From assembly GCF_000025965.1 (NCBI RefSeq), contig NC_006513.1:4147400-4211399 (forward strand): DNA of 64,000 nt, given 5' to 3'. A program made the translations under genes and the position numbers. Below the pieces are notes generated by a model that had not been told where the DNA came from, did not search any database, and saw only the letters and a program-made list of their open reading frames with translations. This document shows, in pieces, positions 41,264 through 51,588 of this stretch. Position 1 is the stretch's first letter; each line of letters starts with the position of its first letter. Origin of the DNA: Aromatoleum aromaticum EbN1 (GTDB lineage: Bacteria; Pseudomonadota; Gammaproteobacteria; Burkholderiales; Rhodocyclaceae).

Positions 41264-42226
41264 ATGCAGCCCTCCGCCCTCCTCCTGCTCGGCCCCACCG
41301 CCAGCGGCAAGACCGCCTCCGCGCTGGCCCTGGCGCGCGTGCTGCCGATCGAGATCGTCAGTGTCGATTCAGCCCTCGTCTATCGCGACATGGACATCGG
41401 CACCGCAAAGCCCACCGCAGCGGAACGCGCCGCCTGCCCGCACCACCTGGTCGACATCGTGTCGCCCGAAGAAAGCTACTCGGCGGCGCACTTTCGTCGC
41501 GACGCGCTGCGGCTAATCGGCGAGATCCACGCACGCGGGCGCATCCCGCTGCTCGCCGGCGGCACGATGCTGTACTTCAAGGCGCTGCGCGACGGGCTGT
41601 CGGACCTGCCCGCTGCCGACGCCGACCTGCGCGCCGACATCGACGCCGCTGCGGCGCGCCTCGGCTGGCCGGCACTGCATGCGCAACTCGCACAGATCGA
41701 TCCGGACGCCGCCGCGCGGCTCGACTCGGCCGACGCGCAGCGCATCCAGCGCGCGCTCGAGATCGTGCGTCTGACCGGACGGCCGCTCGCCGAAAGCTAC
41801 GCCCGGCGCGAGGCCGCGGCGCTGCCGTTCCGCATGCTGCCGATCGCGCTCGTGCCGTCGGATCGCGCGGTGCTGCATGCACGCATCGAGCAGCGCTTCG
41901 ACCAGATGCTCGCGGCCGGCCTGATCGACGAACTGCGTGCGTTGCGCGCGCGCTACACGCTCGACGCGACGCTGCCGTCGATGCGCTGCGTCGGCTACCG
42001 GCAGGTGTGGGAATATCTCGACGGCGGCGACGATTACGACACGATGCGCTTCAAGGGCATCGCCGCGACGCGCCAGCTCGCGAAGCGCCAGCTGACGTGG
42101 CAACGGCAGTTCCGCGACAGCTGGCCCGGGCTCGTCGAGCTCGACTGCCTGCGCCCGGACCTGACCAATGCTGTCAACACCGCCGCCGCACGCCTGCTCA
42201 CCCGCTCACGGCATGCCGCGCACTAG
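41264..42226 (+). CDS. miaA: tRNA dimethylallyltransferase
   Basis: A 320-residue enzyme that adds the isopentenyl group to A37 of tRNAs reading UNN codons. The P-loop [17 protein letters not shown] is at residues 7-23, [18 protein letters not shown] near 34 and a catalytic [15 protein letters not shown] loop (here [11 protein letters not shown]) near 99. [12 protein letters not shown] is at about 245. ATG 41264 fits the family start; the open frame reaches 41078 without a ribosome site. No hfq is adjacent, unlike in gammaproteobacteria. Its last 21 bases overlap the convergent permease gene. Confidence 0.94.
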   Translation: MQPSALLLLGPTASGKTASALALARVLPIEIVSVDSALVYRDMDIGTAKPTAAERAACPHHLVDIVSPEESYSAAHFRRDALRLIGEIHARGRIPLLAGGTMLYFKALRDGLSDLPAADADLRADIDAAAARLGWPALHAQLAQIDPDAAARLDSADAQRIQRALEIVRLTGRPLAESYARREAAALPFRMLPIALVPSDRAVLHARIEQRFDQMLAAGLIDELRALRARYTLDATLPSMRCVGYRQVWEYLDGGDDYDTMRFKGIAATRQLAKRQLTWQRQFRDSWPGLVELDCLRPDLTNAVNTAAARLLTRSRHAAH

Positions 42227-43537
42227 CGCGACGCCGAACAGCCACACGACCGCGAGCGCATACGCCACGAGGCAGTAACGCAGGTTCGCGCGCGCGAGCC
42301 CGAGCGCCGGCAGCGCGAAGCGCCCTTGCAGCGACAGATGCACGCCAGCCATCGGGTTCAGTGCGAGGCCGATGCCCCAGCTCATCAGGAACATCAGCGC
42401 GAGCAGCAGCGGGTCGGGCGCGAGCGGCGCGAGCCACGCCGACGCGATGACGATCGTCACCACTGCGTGCACGCCGATCGCCGACAGCGCGATCATCAGC
42501 CCGAGCACGAGCGCCGCCTGCAGCGGGCCGAAACGCTCGAACGGCAGCCAGCCGGAATCGGTCTGCATCAACGCCTGCAGGCCGGTCGCCAACACGCCAG
42601 CGGCGAGGAACAGCATCAGCTCCCCCGACATCGCCGGCAGGCGCCGGTGGGCGTGATCGATGATGCGCTCGAGCCCGTCTCCCGCTCCGCTGCGCACGAA
42701 CACCGCCGCCACGCTGATCGCCAGCGCCGCGCCGCTGATGATCGCCAGCGACGACCACGCCGGCAGCAGGAAATGCCCGGCGCTCACGATGCCGGTCAGC
42801 GCGAGCGGCAGCCACAGCGCCGACAGGCGCATCGGAAAACCGACGAAGTCGGGATCCTCGCCCGCTGCTGCCGGCGGCAGCGTCCGCCCCGCAACCCACA
42901 CCAGCACCGCAGCCAGCGGAGCGCCGGCGAGCGCGACGTCGGCGAGGCGCGCGTGCGGCGCGTACGTCAGCGCGACAGCCATGGCGCCGAAGAACGGCGA
43001 CCACAGCGCCGCGAGCATGAACGGGCGTGCGATCGCAGCGGCCTGCCGGGGCGACAGCCGCCCCGCCTGCGCGAGCCGCTCGGCAACGATGAAAATCACC
43101 GACATGTTGATGACGGCGCCGAAAACATGCACGCCGGCCATCGTCTGCCACAATGCGCGTCGCCCACGCGGAAGGGGCCGGTCATCGCCGTCCCCCATGC
43201 CGACGAGTTGCAGAAAGCTCACCGCGGCGAGCATGCCGAGCAGCGGCGTGTTCTTCGTCAGCAGGCCGCTCCACGAAGGGCTCTGGCCGCGCCACAGCGC
43301 AACCGCGAGCGCGACGGCGCCGAGCCCGGAAAGGATGATCGCGAAGCGGTGCTGCTTGTGGTCAAGGCGCGGCCACAGCGCGATTCCCGCACCCCACGCG
43401 GCGAGGCCGGCGGGCCAGGCCGGAAGGCCGGTGCGTGCGCCGTACGCGAGCGACAGCAGCACCAGTCCCATCATCAACCACGCAGCGAGAGCCGAACGCG
43501 GCCGCGAAAGGACTTGGTGAGGCTGCGAATGCGGCAC
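42206..43537 (-). CDS. multi-spanning inner-membrane permease, family uncertain
   Basis: A 443-residue highly hydrophobic protein with about eleven or twelve membrane helices. [25 protein letters not shown] and a later [17 protein letters not shown] with [16 protein letters not shown] give a pseudo-twofold look similar to ion-transporter superfamily permeases, but I cannot name a family. The start is GTG 43537, immediately after the RND pump stop (TAAGTG), so it is probably translated from the same mRNA. Its substrate is unknown; its 3' end overlaps miaA by 21 bp. Confidence 0.65.
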   Translation of the reverse strand: MPHSQPHQVLSRPRSALAAWLMMGLVLLSLAYGARTGLPAWPAGLAAWGAGIALWPRLDHKQHRFAIILSGLGAVALAVALWRGQSPSWSGLLTKNTPLLGMLAAVSFLQLVGMGDGDDRPLPRGRRALWQTMAGVHVFGAVINMSVIFIVAERLAQAGRLSPRQAAAIARPFMLAALWSPFFGAMAVALTYAPHARLADVALAGAPLAAVLVWVAGRTLPPAAAGEDPDFVGFPMRLSALWLPLALTGIVSAGHFLLPAWSSLAIISGAALAISVAAVFVRSGAGDGLERIIDHAHRRLPAMSGELMLFLAAGVLATGLQALMQTDSGWLPFERFGPLQAALVLGLMIALSAIGVHAVVTIVIASAWLAPLAPDPLLLALMFLMSWGIGLALNPMAGVHLSLQGRFALPALGLARANLRYCLVAYALAVVWLFGVALVRGMP

Positions 43538-46500
43538 TTATTCAGTCGCCACGACCGGCTGCTCGGCCTCGATGCGGGTGCGCTCGCGGCGGGCGAGGAG
43601 CGTATAGACGGTCGGCACGACGAACAGCGTGAACACCGTGCCGAGCAGCAGGCCGCCGACGATGACCCAGCCGATCTGCTGGCGGCTCTCGGCGCCGGCG
43701 CCGGTCGCGAGCGCGAGCGGAATCGAGCCGAGCACCATCGCTCCCGTCGTCATCAGGATCGGCCGCAGCCGCAGCACCGACGCGTCGATGACCGCCTCCG
43801 TCAGCGCGGCGCCGTCGTCGCGCAACTGGTTCGCGAACTCGACGATCAGGATGCCGTGCTTGGTGATCAGGCCGACCAGCGTGACGAGACCGATCTGGCT
43901 GTAGACGTTCAGCGTGCCGCCGGTGAAATACAGCGCCGCGAGCGCGCCGGTCATCGACAACGGCACCGTCAGCATGATGATGAACGGGTCGCGGAAGCTC
44001 TCGAACTGCGCCGCGAGAACGAGATAGATGAACGCCAGCGCGAGCACGAAAGTCAGCGCGAGGCTCGCCGAGCTGGTCTTGAATTCGCGTGACTGGCCGT
44101 CGTAGTCGATCGCATAGCCGGCCGGCAGCACGCGCGCGGCCGTCTGTTCGAGAAACGCCAGCGCTTCGCCGAGCGCAAGATCCGGCCCGAGGTTCGCCGA
44201 GATCGTCACCGAACGCCGCTGACCGAAATGATTGAGCTCGCGCGGGCTGACCGTCTCGCGCACCTGCACGAGGTTCGCGAGCGGCACCATCGCGCCGCTC
44301 TTGCCACGCACGTAGATCTCGCGGATATCGCGGGCAATGGCGCGGCTTGCCGCTTCGACCTGCACGATCACGTCGTACTGTTCGGCGTCCTTCTTGTAGC
44401 GCGTGACCTGCCGCCCGCCGAGCATCGTCTCGAGCGTGCGGCCGATTACGTCGACGGGAATGCCGAGGTCGGCCGCGCGGTCGCGATCGACGTCGACAGC
44501 GAGTTCCGGCTTCGTCAGCTTCAGGTCGGTGTCTGGCGACACGAAGCCCGGATGGCCGCCCAGCTCGTCGAGCATCCGTTCGGTGTAGCGCGCGAGTTCG
44601 TCGTACGACTCCGACGTCGTGATGACGAAGCTGACCGGGCGCGAGCGCGAACTCTGCCCGAACGCCGCCGGCAGTACCGGGAACGCGAGCAGCCCCGGCA
44701 CCGCCGAGAGCTTCGGCCGCAGCTCGCCGGCGATCTCGGCGGCGCTGCGCTCGCGCTCGGCCCAGTCCGTGAAGCCGGCGAACGAGATTCCCTGGGACAC
44801 CGTCGGGTTGCCGGAGATGACGAGGTAGCGGTCGACTTCCGGTGTCTGGGCGAAGATCGCCTCGACCTGTTCGGCGTAGCGCCCCATGAAGTCGATCGTC
44901 GCCCCTTCCGGTCCGGAAAAGATGCCGACGACGCGACCACGGTCTTCGACCGGCGCGAGTTCCGTCTTCAGCGTCTTGAGCAGCACGAGCGACGAGCCGG
45001 CGACGACGACGAACGCGAGCACCACGGCCCAGCGCATTTGCAGCGCGACGATCAGCGCGCGGCGGTAGCCGTTGGTCAGCCCGCCGAGGAACCGCTCGAT
45101 CGCGTTGTAGAAACGCCCATGCCGCTGCTCGTGGCGCAGCAGCTTCGAGCACATCATCGGCGACAGCGTCAGCGCGACGAAGCCCGACACGATCACCGCG
45201 CCGGCGAGCGTCAGCGCGAACTCGGTGAAAAGCTTGCCGGTGCGCCCGGTCATGAACGCGACCGGCGCATAGACCGCGGCGAGCGTGATCGTCATCGCAA
45301 CGACGGCGAAGCCGATCTCGCGCGCGCCGCGAAAAGCCGCCTGGACCGGCTCCATACCGTCCTCGACATGCCGGTAGATGTTCTCGAGCACGACGATCGC
45401 GTCGTCGACGACGAGGCCGATCGCGAGCACCAGCGCGAGCAGCGTCAGCGTGTTGATCGAGAAGCCGAACACCAGCATCAGCGTGAACGCGCCGACGAGC
45501 GACACGGGGATCGTCACCAGCGGCACCAGCATCGCGCGCCAGTTGCGCAGGAAGAAGAAGCAGATCACCGCGACCAGCAGCACCGCCTCCCAGATCGTCG
45601 CGAACACCGATGCGATCGAGCGTTCGATGAACACGGTCGTGTCGTTCGCGATGCTCATCGTCATGCCTTCGGGCAGTTCCGCCTCGAGCACCGGCATCAT
45701 CTCGGCGAGGCCGCGCTTGAGGTCGAGCGGGTTCGCGACCGACTGCTTGATCAGGCCGAGCGACACCGCCGGCTTGCCCATGAAACGCACCAGCGTGCGC
45801 TCGCTCTGCGCGGCGACCTCGACGCGGCCAACGTCGCGGATGCGCACCGGGCGCCCGTCGGCCGTCCCGGGTTCGCGCACGACGACCGCCTCGAACTCCT
45901 GCGGTTCGTCGAGATCGGTCTGCGCGACGACGGCGAACTCGCGCTCGCGGCTTTCGATGCGCCCGGCCGGCAGCTCGACGTTCTGGCGCCGGATCGCGTC
46001 CTCGACGTCCTGCGGCGTGAGGTTGAACGCCGCAAGCCGGTCGCGGTCGAGCCAGATGCGCATCGAATAGCGGCGCTCGCCGAACACGCGCGCGTCGGCG
46101 GCGCCGGAGAGCGTCTGCAGCCGTGGCTTGACGATGCGGCTGGCGATGTCGCTCAGTTCTAGCGACGAGTGGCGATCCGACGAGAACGCGATCCAGATGA
46201 TCGGGCTCGCGTCGGCCTCGACTTTCGCGATCACCGGCTCGTCGATGTCGTCGGGCAGCTGGCGGCGCGCGCGCGACACGCGGTCGCGCACGTCGGCCGC
46301 GGCGCTGTCGGCGTCGCGCTCGATGCGGAAACGGATCGTGATCTGGCTGCGCTCCTGGCGGCTGATCGACTGGATCACGTCGACGCCTTCGATCCCGGCG
46401 AGCGAATCCTCGAGCGGTTTCGTGACCTGCGACTCGACGATCTCGGCGCTCGCGCCGGTGTAGGTCGTATCGACGGTGACGACCGGTTCGTCGATGTTCG

Positions 46501-46612
46501 GGTACTCGCGCACCGTCAGGCGCGAATACGACATCAGCCCGACGAGCAGCACCAGCAGCGACAGCACTGTCGCGAACACCGGACGCTTGATACAGACCTC
46601 GGACAGGATCAT
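43538..46612 (-). CDS. RND efflux transporter, AcrB/HAE1-like
   Basis: A 1024-residue inner-membrane pump of the HAE-1 type. MILSEVCIKRPVFATVLSLLVLLVG opens TM1. Two periplasmic halves and twelve helices follow in the usual order. The proton-relay Asp pair is in ALVLAIGLVVDDAIVVLENIYRH near residue 400 and the matching helix 10 region in SQIGLVTLVGLITKHGILIVEFAN near 930. Length matches MexB/AcrB-class proteins. It forms a unit with the adaptor upstream (13-bp gap); no outer-membrane channel gene is adjacent, so it probably borrows a TolC-type protein. Drug or solvent export is inferred. Confidence 0.93.
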   Translation of the reverse strand: MILSEVCIKRPVFATVLSLLVLLVGLMSYSRLTVREYPNIDEPVVTVDTTYTGASAEIVESQVTKPLEDSLAGIEGVDVIQSISRQERSQITIRFRIERDADSAAADVRDRVSRARRQLPDDIDEPVIAKVEADASPIIWIAFSSDRHSSLELSDIASRIVKPRLQTLSGAADARVFGERRYSMRIWLDRDRLAAFNLTPQDVEDAIRRQNVELPAGRIESREREFAVVAQTDLDEPQEFEAVVVREPGTADGRPVRIRDVGRVEVAAQSERTLVRFMGKPAVSLGLIKQSVANPLDLKRGLAEMMPVLEAELPEGMTMSIANDTTVFIERSIASVFATIWEAVLLVAVICFFFLRNWRAMLVPLVTIPVSLVGAFTLMLVFGFSINTLTLLALVLAIGLVVDDAIVVLENIYRHVEDGMEPVQAAFRGAREIGFAVVAMTITLAAVYAPVAFMTGRTGKLFTEFALTLAGAVIVSGFVALTLSPMMCSKLLRHEQRHGRFYNAIERFLGGLTNGYRRALIVALQMRWAVVLAFVVVAGSSLVLLKTLKTELAPVEDRGRVVGIFSGPEGATIDFMGRYAEQVEAIFAQTPEVDRYLVISGNPTVSQGISFAGFTDWAERERSAAEIAGELRPKLSAVPGLLAFPVLPAAFGQSSRSRPVSFVITTSESYDELARYTERMLDELGGHPGFVSPDTDLKLTKPELAVDVDRDRAADLGIPVDVIGRTLETMLGGRQVTRYKKDAEQYDVIVQVEAASRAIARDIREIYVRGKSGAMVPLANLVQVRETVSPRELNHFGQRRSVTISANLGPDLALGEALAFLEQTAARVLPAGYAIDYDGQSREFKTSSASLALTFVLALAFIYLVLAAQFESFRDPFIIMLTVPLSMTGALAALYFTGGTLNVYSQIGLVTLVGLITKHGILIVEFANQLRDDGAALTEAVIDASVLRLRPILMTTGAMVLGSIPLALATGAGAESRQQIGWVIVGGLLLGTVFTLFVVPTVYTLLARRERTRIEAEQPVVATE

Positions 46613-46625
46613 CGCGTACCTCCGC

Positions 46626-47786
46626 TCAACCGGGTCCGTCGGCGGCCCCTGCCGAAGGCGCCTCGCCGGTCCCGTCCGCGCGCACGACGCGCACCGGCGC
46701 CCCGTCGCGCAGCTTGAGCTGGCCCGCCGTCACGACGACGTCGCCGGCCTGCAGGCCGCGCACGACTTCGACGCGCGTGCCGCGCCGTATGCCGGTCGAC
46801 ACCTCGACGCGCTGCGCCTTGCCGTCGACGACGCGATAGACGAACTGCACGTTGCCGGGCGCCGACACCAGCGCCTCCTCGGGCAGGATCGCGACGTCGG
46901 AGCGCTGCTGCAGGATCAGCCGCACGCGCGCGAACATTCCGGGACGCAGCCGCAGGCCTTCGTTCGGCAGTGTCGCGCGCATCACGACGGAGCGCCCCTG
47001 TTCATCGACGAGCGGGTCGATCGCGGCAACCCGCGCTTCGAAGCGCTGCTCGGGAATCGCGTCGGATGTGATTTCGAGCGTCTGCCCGGGGCGCACGCGC
47101 GCGAGATAGTTTTCCGGCAGGCGGAAATCGACTTTCAGCGTCGCGATGTCTTCGAGATTGACCAGGTCGTCGCCTTCCTTGACGTAGTCGCCGATGCTGA
47201 CGTTGCGGATCCCGACGACGCCGGCGAACGGCGCGCGGATGCGGGTGCGCTCGAGGTGCGCTTCGACGAGCGCCATGTTCGCGCGCGCAACTTCGAGCTG
47301 CGAAGCGGCTTCGTCGCGCGCGGTGTGGCTGAGGAACTTGCGTTTGAAGAGATCGTCAGTGCGGCCGTAATTCGCCTCGGCGAGCGCGAGGTTCGCCTTC
47401 GCCTGCTGCACTTCGGCCTGCTGCACCGCTGCGTCGAGTTCGATCAGCACTTCGCCGCGCCGTACCGGCCCGCCTTCGCGAAACCGGATCGCGGCGATGC
47501 GTCCGGCGACTTCGGGCCGCAGCACGACCGATTCGTTCGAGCGCAGCGTGCCGACCGCAGTGACGTCGTCAGCGACCGTCTCGGACGTCACCGTGACGGT
47601 CTCGACACCGACCGGTTCGGCCCTGGCCACCGCCCCGGCTGCGCCGCCACTGCCCCGTTCTGCTGCGGGAGCCGCCCCCGCCGGCTGCGGCGCCGCCGGC
47701 GTGCGGTTCGCGTAATACGCGTAGCCTGCAAGCGCGGCGAGGCCGACGAGGCTGAGGGCGACGATCAGGCGACGAGGGGCGGGCAT
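46626..47786 (-). CDS. RND efflux membrane fusion protein (adaptor)
   Basis: A 386-residue periplasmic adaptor. An N-terminal signal/anchor (residues 6-27) is followed by an Ala/Pro linker, the first lipoyl half GTLRSNESVVLRPEVAGRIAAI, a coiled-coil hairpin about 115-185, the second lipoyl half TRIRAPFAGVVGIRNVSIGDYV, then beta-barrel and membrane-proximal domains. It bridges the RND pump to an outer-membrane channel. The ATG at 47786 comes 11 bp after the purM stop on the same strand, so the pump may be partly read from the purM transcript. Confidence 0.92.
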   Translation of the reverse strand: MPAPRRLIVALSLVGLAALAGYAYYANRTPAAPQPAGAAPAAERGSGGAAGAVARAEPVGVETVTVTSETVADDVTAVGTLRSNESVVLRPEVAGRIAAIRFREGGPVRRGEVLIELDAAVQQAEVQQAKANLALAEANYGRTDDLFKRKFLSHTARDEAASQLEVARANMALVEAHLERTRIRAPFAGVVGIRNVSIGDYVKEGDDLVNLEDIATLKVDFRLPENYLARVRPGQTLEITSDAIPEQRFEARVAAIDPLVDEQGRSVVMRATLPNEGLRLRPGMFARVRLILQQRSDVAILPEEALVSAPGNVQFVYRVVDGKAQRVEVSTGIRRGTRVEVVRGLQAGDVVVTAGQLKLRDGAPVRVVRADGTGEAPSAGAADGPG

Positions 47787-47797
47787 TGCGGCCGGCC

Positions 47798-48844
47798 TCA
47801 GCCGACCGTCGTCTGCGCCGCGCCTTCGGCCCGCGACTCGATCCGGCCGAGCCGATAGACGATTTCGCCTGCGGCCTCGAGGTTCTGCACTGCCGCGCCG
47901 GCCTGCGCCGCCGACACGATCACGACCATGCCGACGCCGCAATTGAACACACGATACATTTCCTGCGCGTCGACGTTGCCAGCGTCCCGGAGCCACTGGA
48001 ACAGCGGCGGCAGCGTCCACGACGACACGTCGAGACGCGCGGCTAGGCCATCGGCGAGGATACGCGGCACGTTCTCGAGCAGGCCGCCGCCGGTGATGTG
48101 CGCCATCCCCTTGACGACGCCGGGGATCGCCTGCATCAGGCCGAGCATCGGCTTCACGTACAGGCGCGTCGGCTCGAGGATCACGTCGCGCAGCGGACGG
48201 CCGTGGAAGTCGGCATCGAGGTCCGGCTTGGCAAGGTCGATGATCTTGCGGATCAGCGAGTAGCCGTTCGAATGGGCGCCGCTCGACGCGAGGCCGAGGA
48301 CGACGTCGCCCGGGACGATCCGCGATCCGTCGATGATCTCGGACTTCTCGACTGCGCCGACCGCGAAGCCGGCCAGGTCGTATTCGCCGTCCGGGTACAT
48401 GCCGTGCATCTCGGCGGTCTCCCCGCCGATCAGCGCGCAGCCGGACAGCTCGCAGCCGCGCGCGATGCCACTGACGACCGCTGCCGCGGTATCGACGTCG
48501 AGCTTGCCGCAGGCGAAGTAGTCGAGGAAGAACAGCGGTTCGGCGCCCTGGACAAGGATGTCGTTGACGCTCATCGCGACCAGGTCCTGGCCGACGGTGT
48601 CGTGCCTGTTCAGCTGGAACGCGAGCTTGAGCTTCGTGCCGACACCGTCGGTGCCCGACACCAGCACCGGCTCGCGGTACTTTTTCGACAGCTCGAACAG
48701 CGCGCCGAAGCCGCCGATGCCGCCCAGCACTTCAGGGCGCATGGTGCGTTTGGCGAGCGGCTTGATGCGGTCGACGAGCGCGTCGCCGGCATCGATATCG
48801 ACACCGGCGTCGCGGTAGGAAAGCGAAGGTTTCGGGGAGCTCAA
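47798..48844 (-). CDS. purM: phosphoribosylformylglycinamidine cyclo-ligase
   Basis: A 348-residue AIR synthetase, step five of purine synthesis. [23 protein letters not shown] is the family N-terminus. [13 protein letters not shown] (ATP loop) and [14 protein letters not shown] are signature segments, and [16 protein letters not shown] is near 240. The start is TTG 48844 with AGAGGA 8 bases upstream; an in-frame ATG at 49123 would add residues not seen in the family. It diverges from the AI-2E-type transporter gene. Confidence 0.94.
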   Translation of the reverse strand: MSSPKPSLSYRDAGVDIDAGDALVDRIKPLAKRTMRPEVLGGIGGFGALFELSKKYREPVLVSGTDGVGTKLKLAFQLNRHDTVGQDLVAMSVNDILVQGAEPLFFLDYFACGKLDVDTAAAVVSGIARGCELSGCALIGGETAEMHGMYPDGEYDLAGFAVGAVEKSEIIDGSRIVPGDVVLGLASSGAHSNGYSLIRKIIDLAKPDLDADFHGRPLRDVILEPTRLYVKPMLGLMQAIPGVVKGMAHITGGGLLENVPRILADGLAARLDVSSWTLPPLFQWLRDAGNVDAQEMYRVFNCGVGMVVIVSAAQAGAAVQNLEAAGEIVYRLGRIESRAEGAAQTTVG

Positions 48845-48996
48845 GTGGGTTCCTCTGGCATGCGGAAGGCGGGGTTCGGCCGGACCCGGCGAGCGGGAAA
48901 CTTGAGGCCGCAACGCCAAGTGGCTACATTTACGGGTTTCGCGGGTCGCTCCGGCACTTGCCGGGCATCCGCGCCAAGCTCGCGATTTTACTCGAA

Positions 48997-50094
48997 ATGA
49001 CCCAATCCCGCGCCGACCGTCTGCAATCCGCCGTGTGGGCCGGCGTCGCGCTTGCGCTCGTCGCGCTGCTCTACGCGCTCGGGCCGATCCTCGCGCCGTT
49101 CGTGATCGCGGCGGTGTTCGCATACATCTGCGACCCGGCGGTGAACTGGATGGTCCGGCGCCGCATCCCGCGCCCCCTCGCGGTGCTGCTGGTGATCCTC
49201 GGCCTGGGCGCGATATTGCTGCTGCTGCTGCTGATCCTCGCGCCGATGATCTATCGCGAGGCGATCGCGCTCGTCGGCCGCCTGCCGGACCTGATCGAGC
49301 TGCTCAATTCGCGCGTCGCACCGCGACTGATGGAGCGCTTCGGCATCGACTTGCAGCTCGATGCAGCGTTCGTGCGCACCTGGATCACCGAGAACTGGAG
49401 TACTGCGCAGGACCTGGTGCCGGTCATCCTCGGCCATCTGCGCCAAGGTGGCAGCGCATTGGTCGGCCTCGCGGCGCTTGTGCTGCTGATCCCGGTCGTG
49501 ATGTTCTACCTGCTGCAGGACTGGCCGCACCTGGTCACGAACGTGCAGGCCATCATCCCGCGCCCGATGCTGCCGCGCACGCTGCGCATCTTCCACGACA
49601 TCGACTCGGTGCTGTCGCAGTTCCTGCGCGGCCAGCTCTCGGTGATGCTGCTGCTCGCGGTGTTCTACAGCGTCGGCCTGTGGCTCGCCGGACTGAAGTT
49701 CGCGCTGCCGGTCGGCGTCATCACCGGCCTGCTCGTTTTCATCCCGTATGTCGGCTTCGGCGGCGGCCTGATCCTCGCGATCCTCACTGCACTGCTGCAG
49801 GCCGACGGCTGGTCGCCGCTGATCGGCGTCGCGATCGTGTACGGCCTCGGGCAGGCGATCGAGAGCTTCGTGCTGACGCCCTACCTCGTCGGCGAACGCA
49901 TCGGCCTGCATCCGGTTGCGGTGATTTTCGCGCTGATGGCGTTCGGCCAGCTGTTCGGCTTCGTCGGCGTGCTCGTCGCGCTGCCGGCGAGCGCGGCGAT
50001 CCTCGTCGGCTTGCGTGAACTGCGCGCTGCGTGGCTCGCGAGCCGCCTCTACCGCGGCGACCCCGAATCGCGCATCGAGGAGATCGGCAAGTGA
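48997..50094 (+). CDS. AI-2E/PerM family membrane protein
   Basis: A 365-residue protein with about eight membrane helices and a soluble insertion at about 95-150, the layout of the AI-2E exporter (TqsA/PerM) family. [19 protein letters not shown] and [26 protein letters not shown] (pattern) are conserved C-terminal segments. Members include Na+/H+ antiporters and putative export proteins, so the substrate is not assigned. ATG 48997 is used; it overlaps hda by GTGA at its 3' end. In betaproteobacteria this gene commonly sits between purM and hda. Confidence 0.85.
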   Translation: MTQSRADRLQSAVWAGVALALVALLYALGPILAPFVIAAVFAYICDPAVNWMVRRRIPRPLAVLLVILGLGAILLLLLLILAPMIYREAIALVGRLPDLIELLNSRVAPRLMERFGIDLQLDAAFVRTWITENWSTAQDLVPVILGHLRQGGSALVGLAALVLLIPVVMFYLLQDWPHLVTNVQAIIPRPMLPRTLRIFHDIDSVLSQFLRGQLSVMLLLAVFYSVGLWLAGLKFALPVGVITGLLVFIPYVGFGGGLILAILTALLQADGWSPLIGVAIVYGLGQAIESFVLTPYLVGERIGLHPVAVIFALMAFGQLFGFVGVLVALPASAAILVGLRELRAAWLASRLYRGDPESRIEEIGK

Positions 50095-50762
50095 AGCAGC
50101 TCGTGCTCGACATCCGCCCCGATGCGCCGCCGACGCTCGACAACTTCGTCGTCGGCAGTAACGACGAACTGGTCGCCGCGCTCGACGCAATCGGACCACG
50201 CGCCGCTCACCTGTATCTTTGGGGCCCCCCGGGCAGCGGCCGCAGCCATCTGTTGCGCGCGGCGGTCGCCCGCGCGCACGTGGCAGGCCGTCCGGCCCTC
50301 TATGTCCCGGCCGCCGAAGCGGGTGACGAACTGCCGCAGACCGGCGGGGCGCTGCTCGCGGTCGACGACGTCGAGGCACTCGACGCAGCGGCGCAGGTGG
50401 CGCTGTTCAACGCATTCAACCGCGCGCGCGGTAACGGCCAGACGCTGCTCCTGGCCGGCGCGGCCGCCCCGCTGCAGCTTGCAGTGCGCGAGGATCTGCG
50501 TACCCGCGTCGGCCAGTGCCTGGTCTATGAAGTCCGCCCGCTCGACGATGAAGCGCGCGCGGCGATCCTGCGCACGCTCGCCGAGCGTCGCGGGCTGCCG
50601 CTCGCCGACGAAGTGACCGATTTCCTGCTGCGCCATGGCCGCCGCGACCTGCCGAGCCTGCTCGCGGTGCTCGATGCGCTCGACACCGCGTCGCTCGAAC
50701 GCAAGCGTGCCGTCACGCTGCCGCTGCTGCGCGAGATGATCCACGCCGGACTCGACATATGA
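50091..50762 (+). CDS. hda: DnaA regulatory inactivator Hda
   Basis: A 223-residue DnaA-like AAA+ protein without the DNA-binding domain. It starts [21 protein letters not shown] (first codon GTG), which carries the clamp-binding QL.LDI peptide that docks it on the beta clamp. WGPPGSGRSHLLRAA is the Walker A region and LAVDDVEAL Walker B. Hda stimulates DnaA-ATP hydrolysis after initiation. The start overlaps the preceding stop as GTGA. Confidence 0.9.
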   Translation: MKQLVLDIRPDAPPTLDNFVVGSNDELVAALDAIGPRAAHLYLWGPPGSGRSHLLRAAVARAHVAGRPALYVPAAEAGDELPQTGGALLAVDDVEALDAAAQVALFNAFNRARGNGQTLLLAGAAAPLQLAVREDLRTRVGQCLVYEVRPLDDEARAAILRTLAERRGLPLADEVTDFLLRHGRRDLPSLLAVLDALDTASLERKRAVTLPLLREMIHAGLDI

Positions 50763-50848
50763 GCCCGGGCGCGCATCCTCGCGTCGCGCCCGGCACGCCT
50801 GCTGCCCCCGACCGATCCGGACCCCGGACCCCATTCAAGGAAACCCGC

Positions 50849-51511
50849 TTGGACCTCGTACTTTTCGACCTCGACAACACGCTGCTCGATGGCGACTCCG
50901 ACTTCGCATGGGCGCAGTTTCTCATCGCCAAGGGCGTGCTCGACCGCGAAGTGCAGGAAGCGAAGAACATCGGCTTCTACGAGCAATACAAGGCCGGCAC
51001 GCTCGACATCTTCGAGTTCCTCGACTTCCAGCTCGCTCCGCTCGCGCGCCATCCGCGCGCGCAGCTCGACGCGTGGCACCGCGAATTCATGGCGACGGCC
51101 GTCGCACCCATGATCACCCACAAGGCCCGCCGGCTGGTGCGCGAACAGCTCGACCGCGGCGCGCTGGTCGCGGTCGTCACGGCGACAAACAGCTTCGTCA
51201 CCGGCCCGATCGTGCGCGAATTCGGCATCGCCCATCTCATCGCGACGATTCCGGCGCAGGAACATGGCGCCTTTACCGGCAAGCCGCGCGGCACTCCGGC
51301 GTTCAAGGCGGGCAAGATCGAGCGTGTCGACAGCTGGCTCGAGTCGATCGGCCTGTATCACGGCAGCTTCTCTCGCTCGTGGTTCTACAGCGACTCGCAC
51401 AACGACCTGCCGCTGATGGCGCGCGTCACCGATCCGGTCGCCGTCGACCCCGACGACACGCTGCGCGTGCATGCGCTCGGCAAGGGCTGGCCGGTCATCT
51501 CGCTGCGGTAA
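50849..51511 (+). CDS. HAD-superfamily IB hydrolase (SerB-like)
   Basis: A 220-residue HAD phosphatase: motif I LVLFDLDNTLLDGDSDF (nucleophile Asp), VVTATNSFVTGPI as motif II, and FYSDSHNDLPLM as motif IV. The cap helix segment FYEQYKAGTLDIFEF is common in HAD-IB phosphoserine-phosphatase-like proteins. The start is placed at TTG 50849, which has AAGGA upstream and begins one residue before motif I; ATG 50759, overlapping hda, is an alternative adding 30 low-complexity residues. Substrate unknown. Confidence 0.82.
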   Translation: MDLVLFDLDNTLLDGDSDFAWAQFLIAKGVLDREVQEAKNIGFYEQYKAGTLDIFEFLDFQLAPLARHPRAQLDAWHREFMATAVAPMITHKARRLVREQLDRGALVAVVTATNSFVTGPIVREFGIAHLIATIPAQEHGAFTGKPRGTPAFKAGKIERVDSWLESIGLYHGSFSRSWFYSDSHNDLPLMARVTDPVAVDPDDTLRVHALGKGWPVISLR

Positions 51512-51588
51512 GGTGGCAGCAGTGCCCTGCAAGGCCTGCGCATCGGTTATGATTGCACGCTTATGTTGACCGCTCCGCCCTCTTTCCA

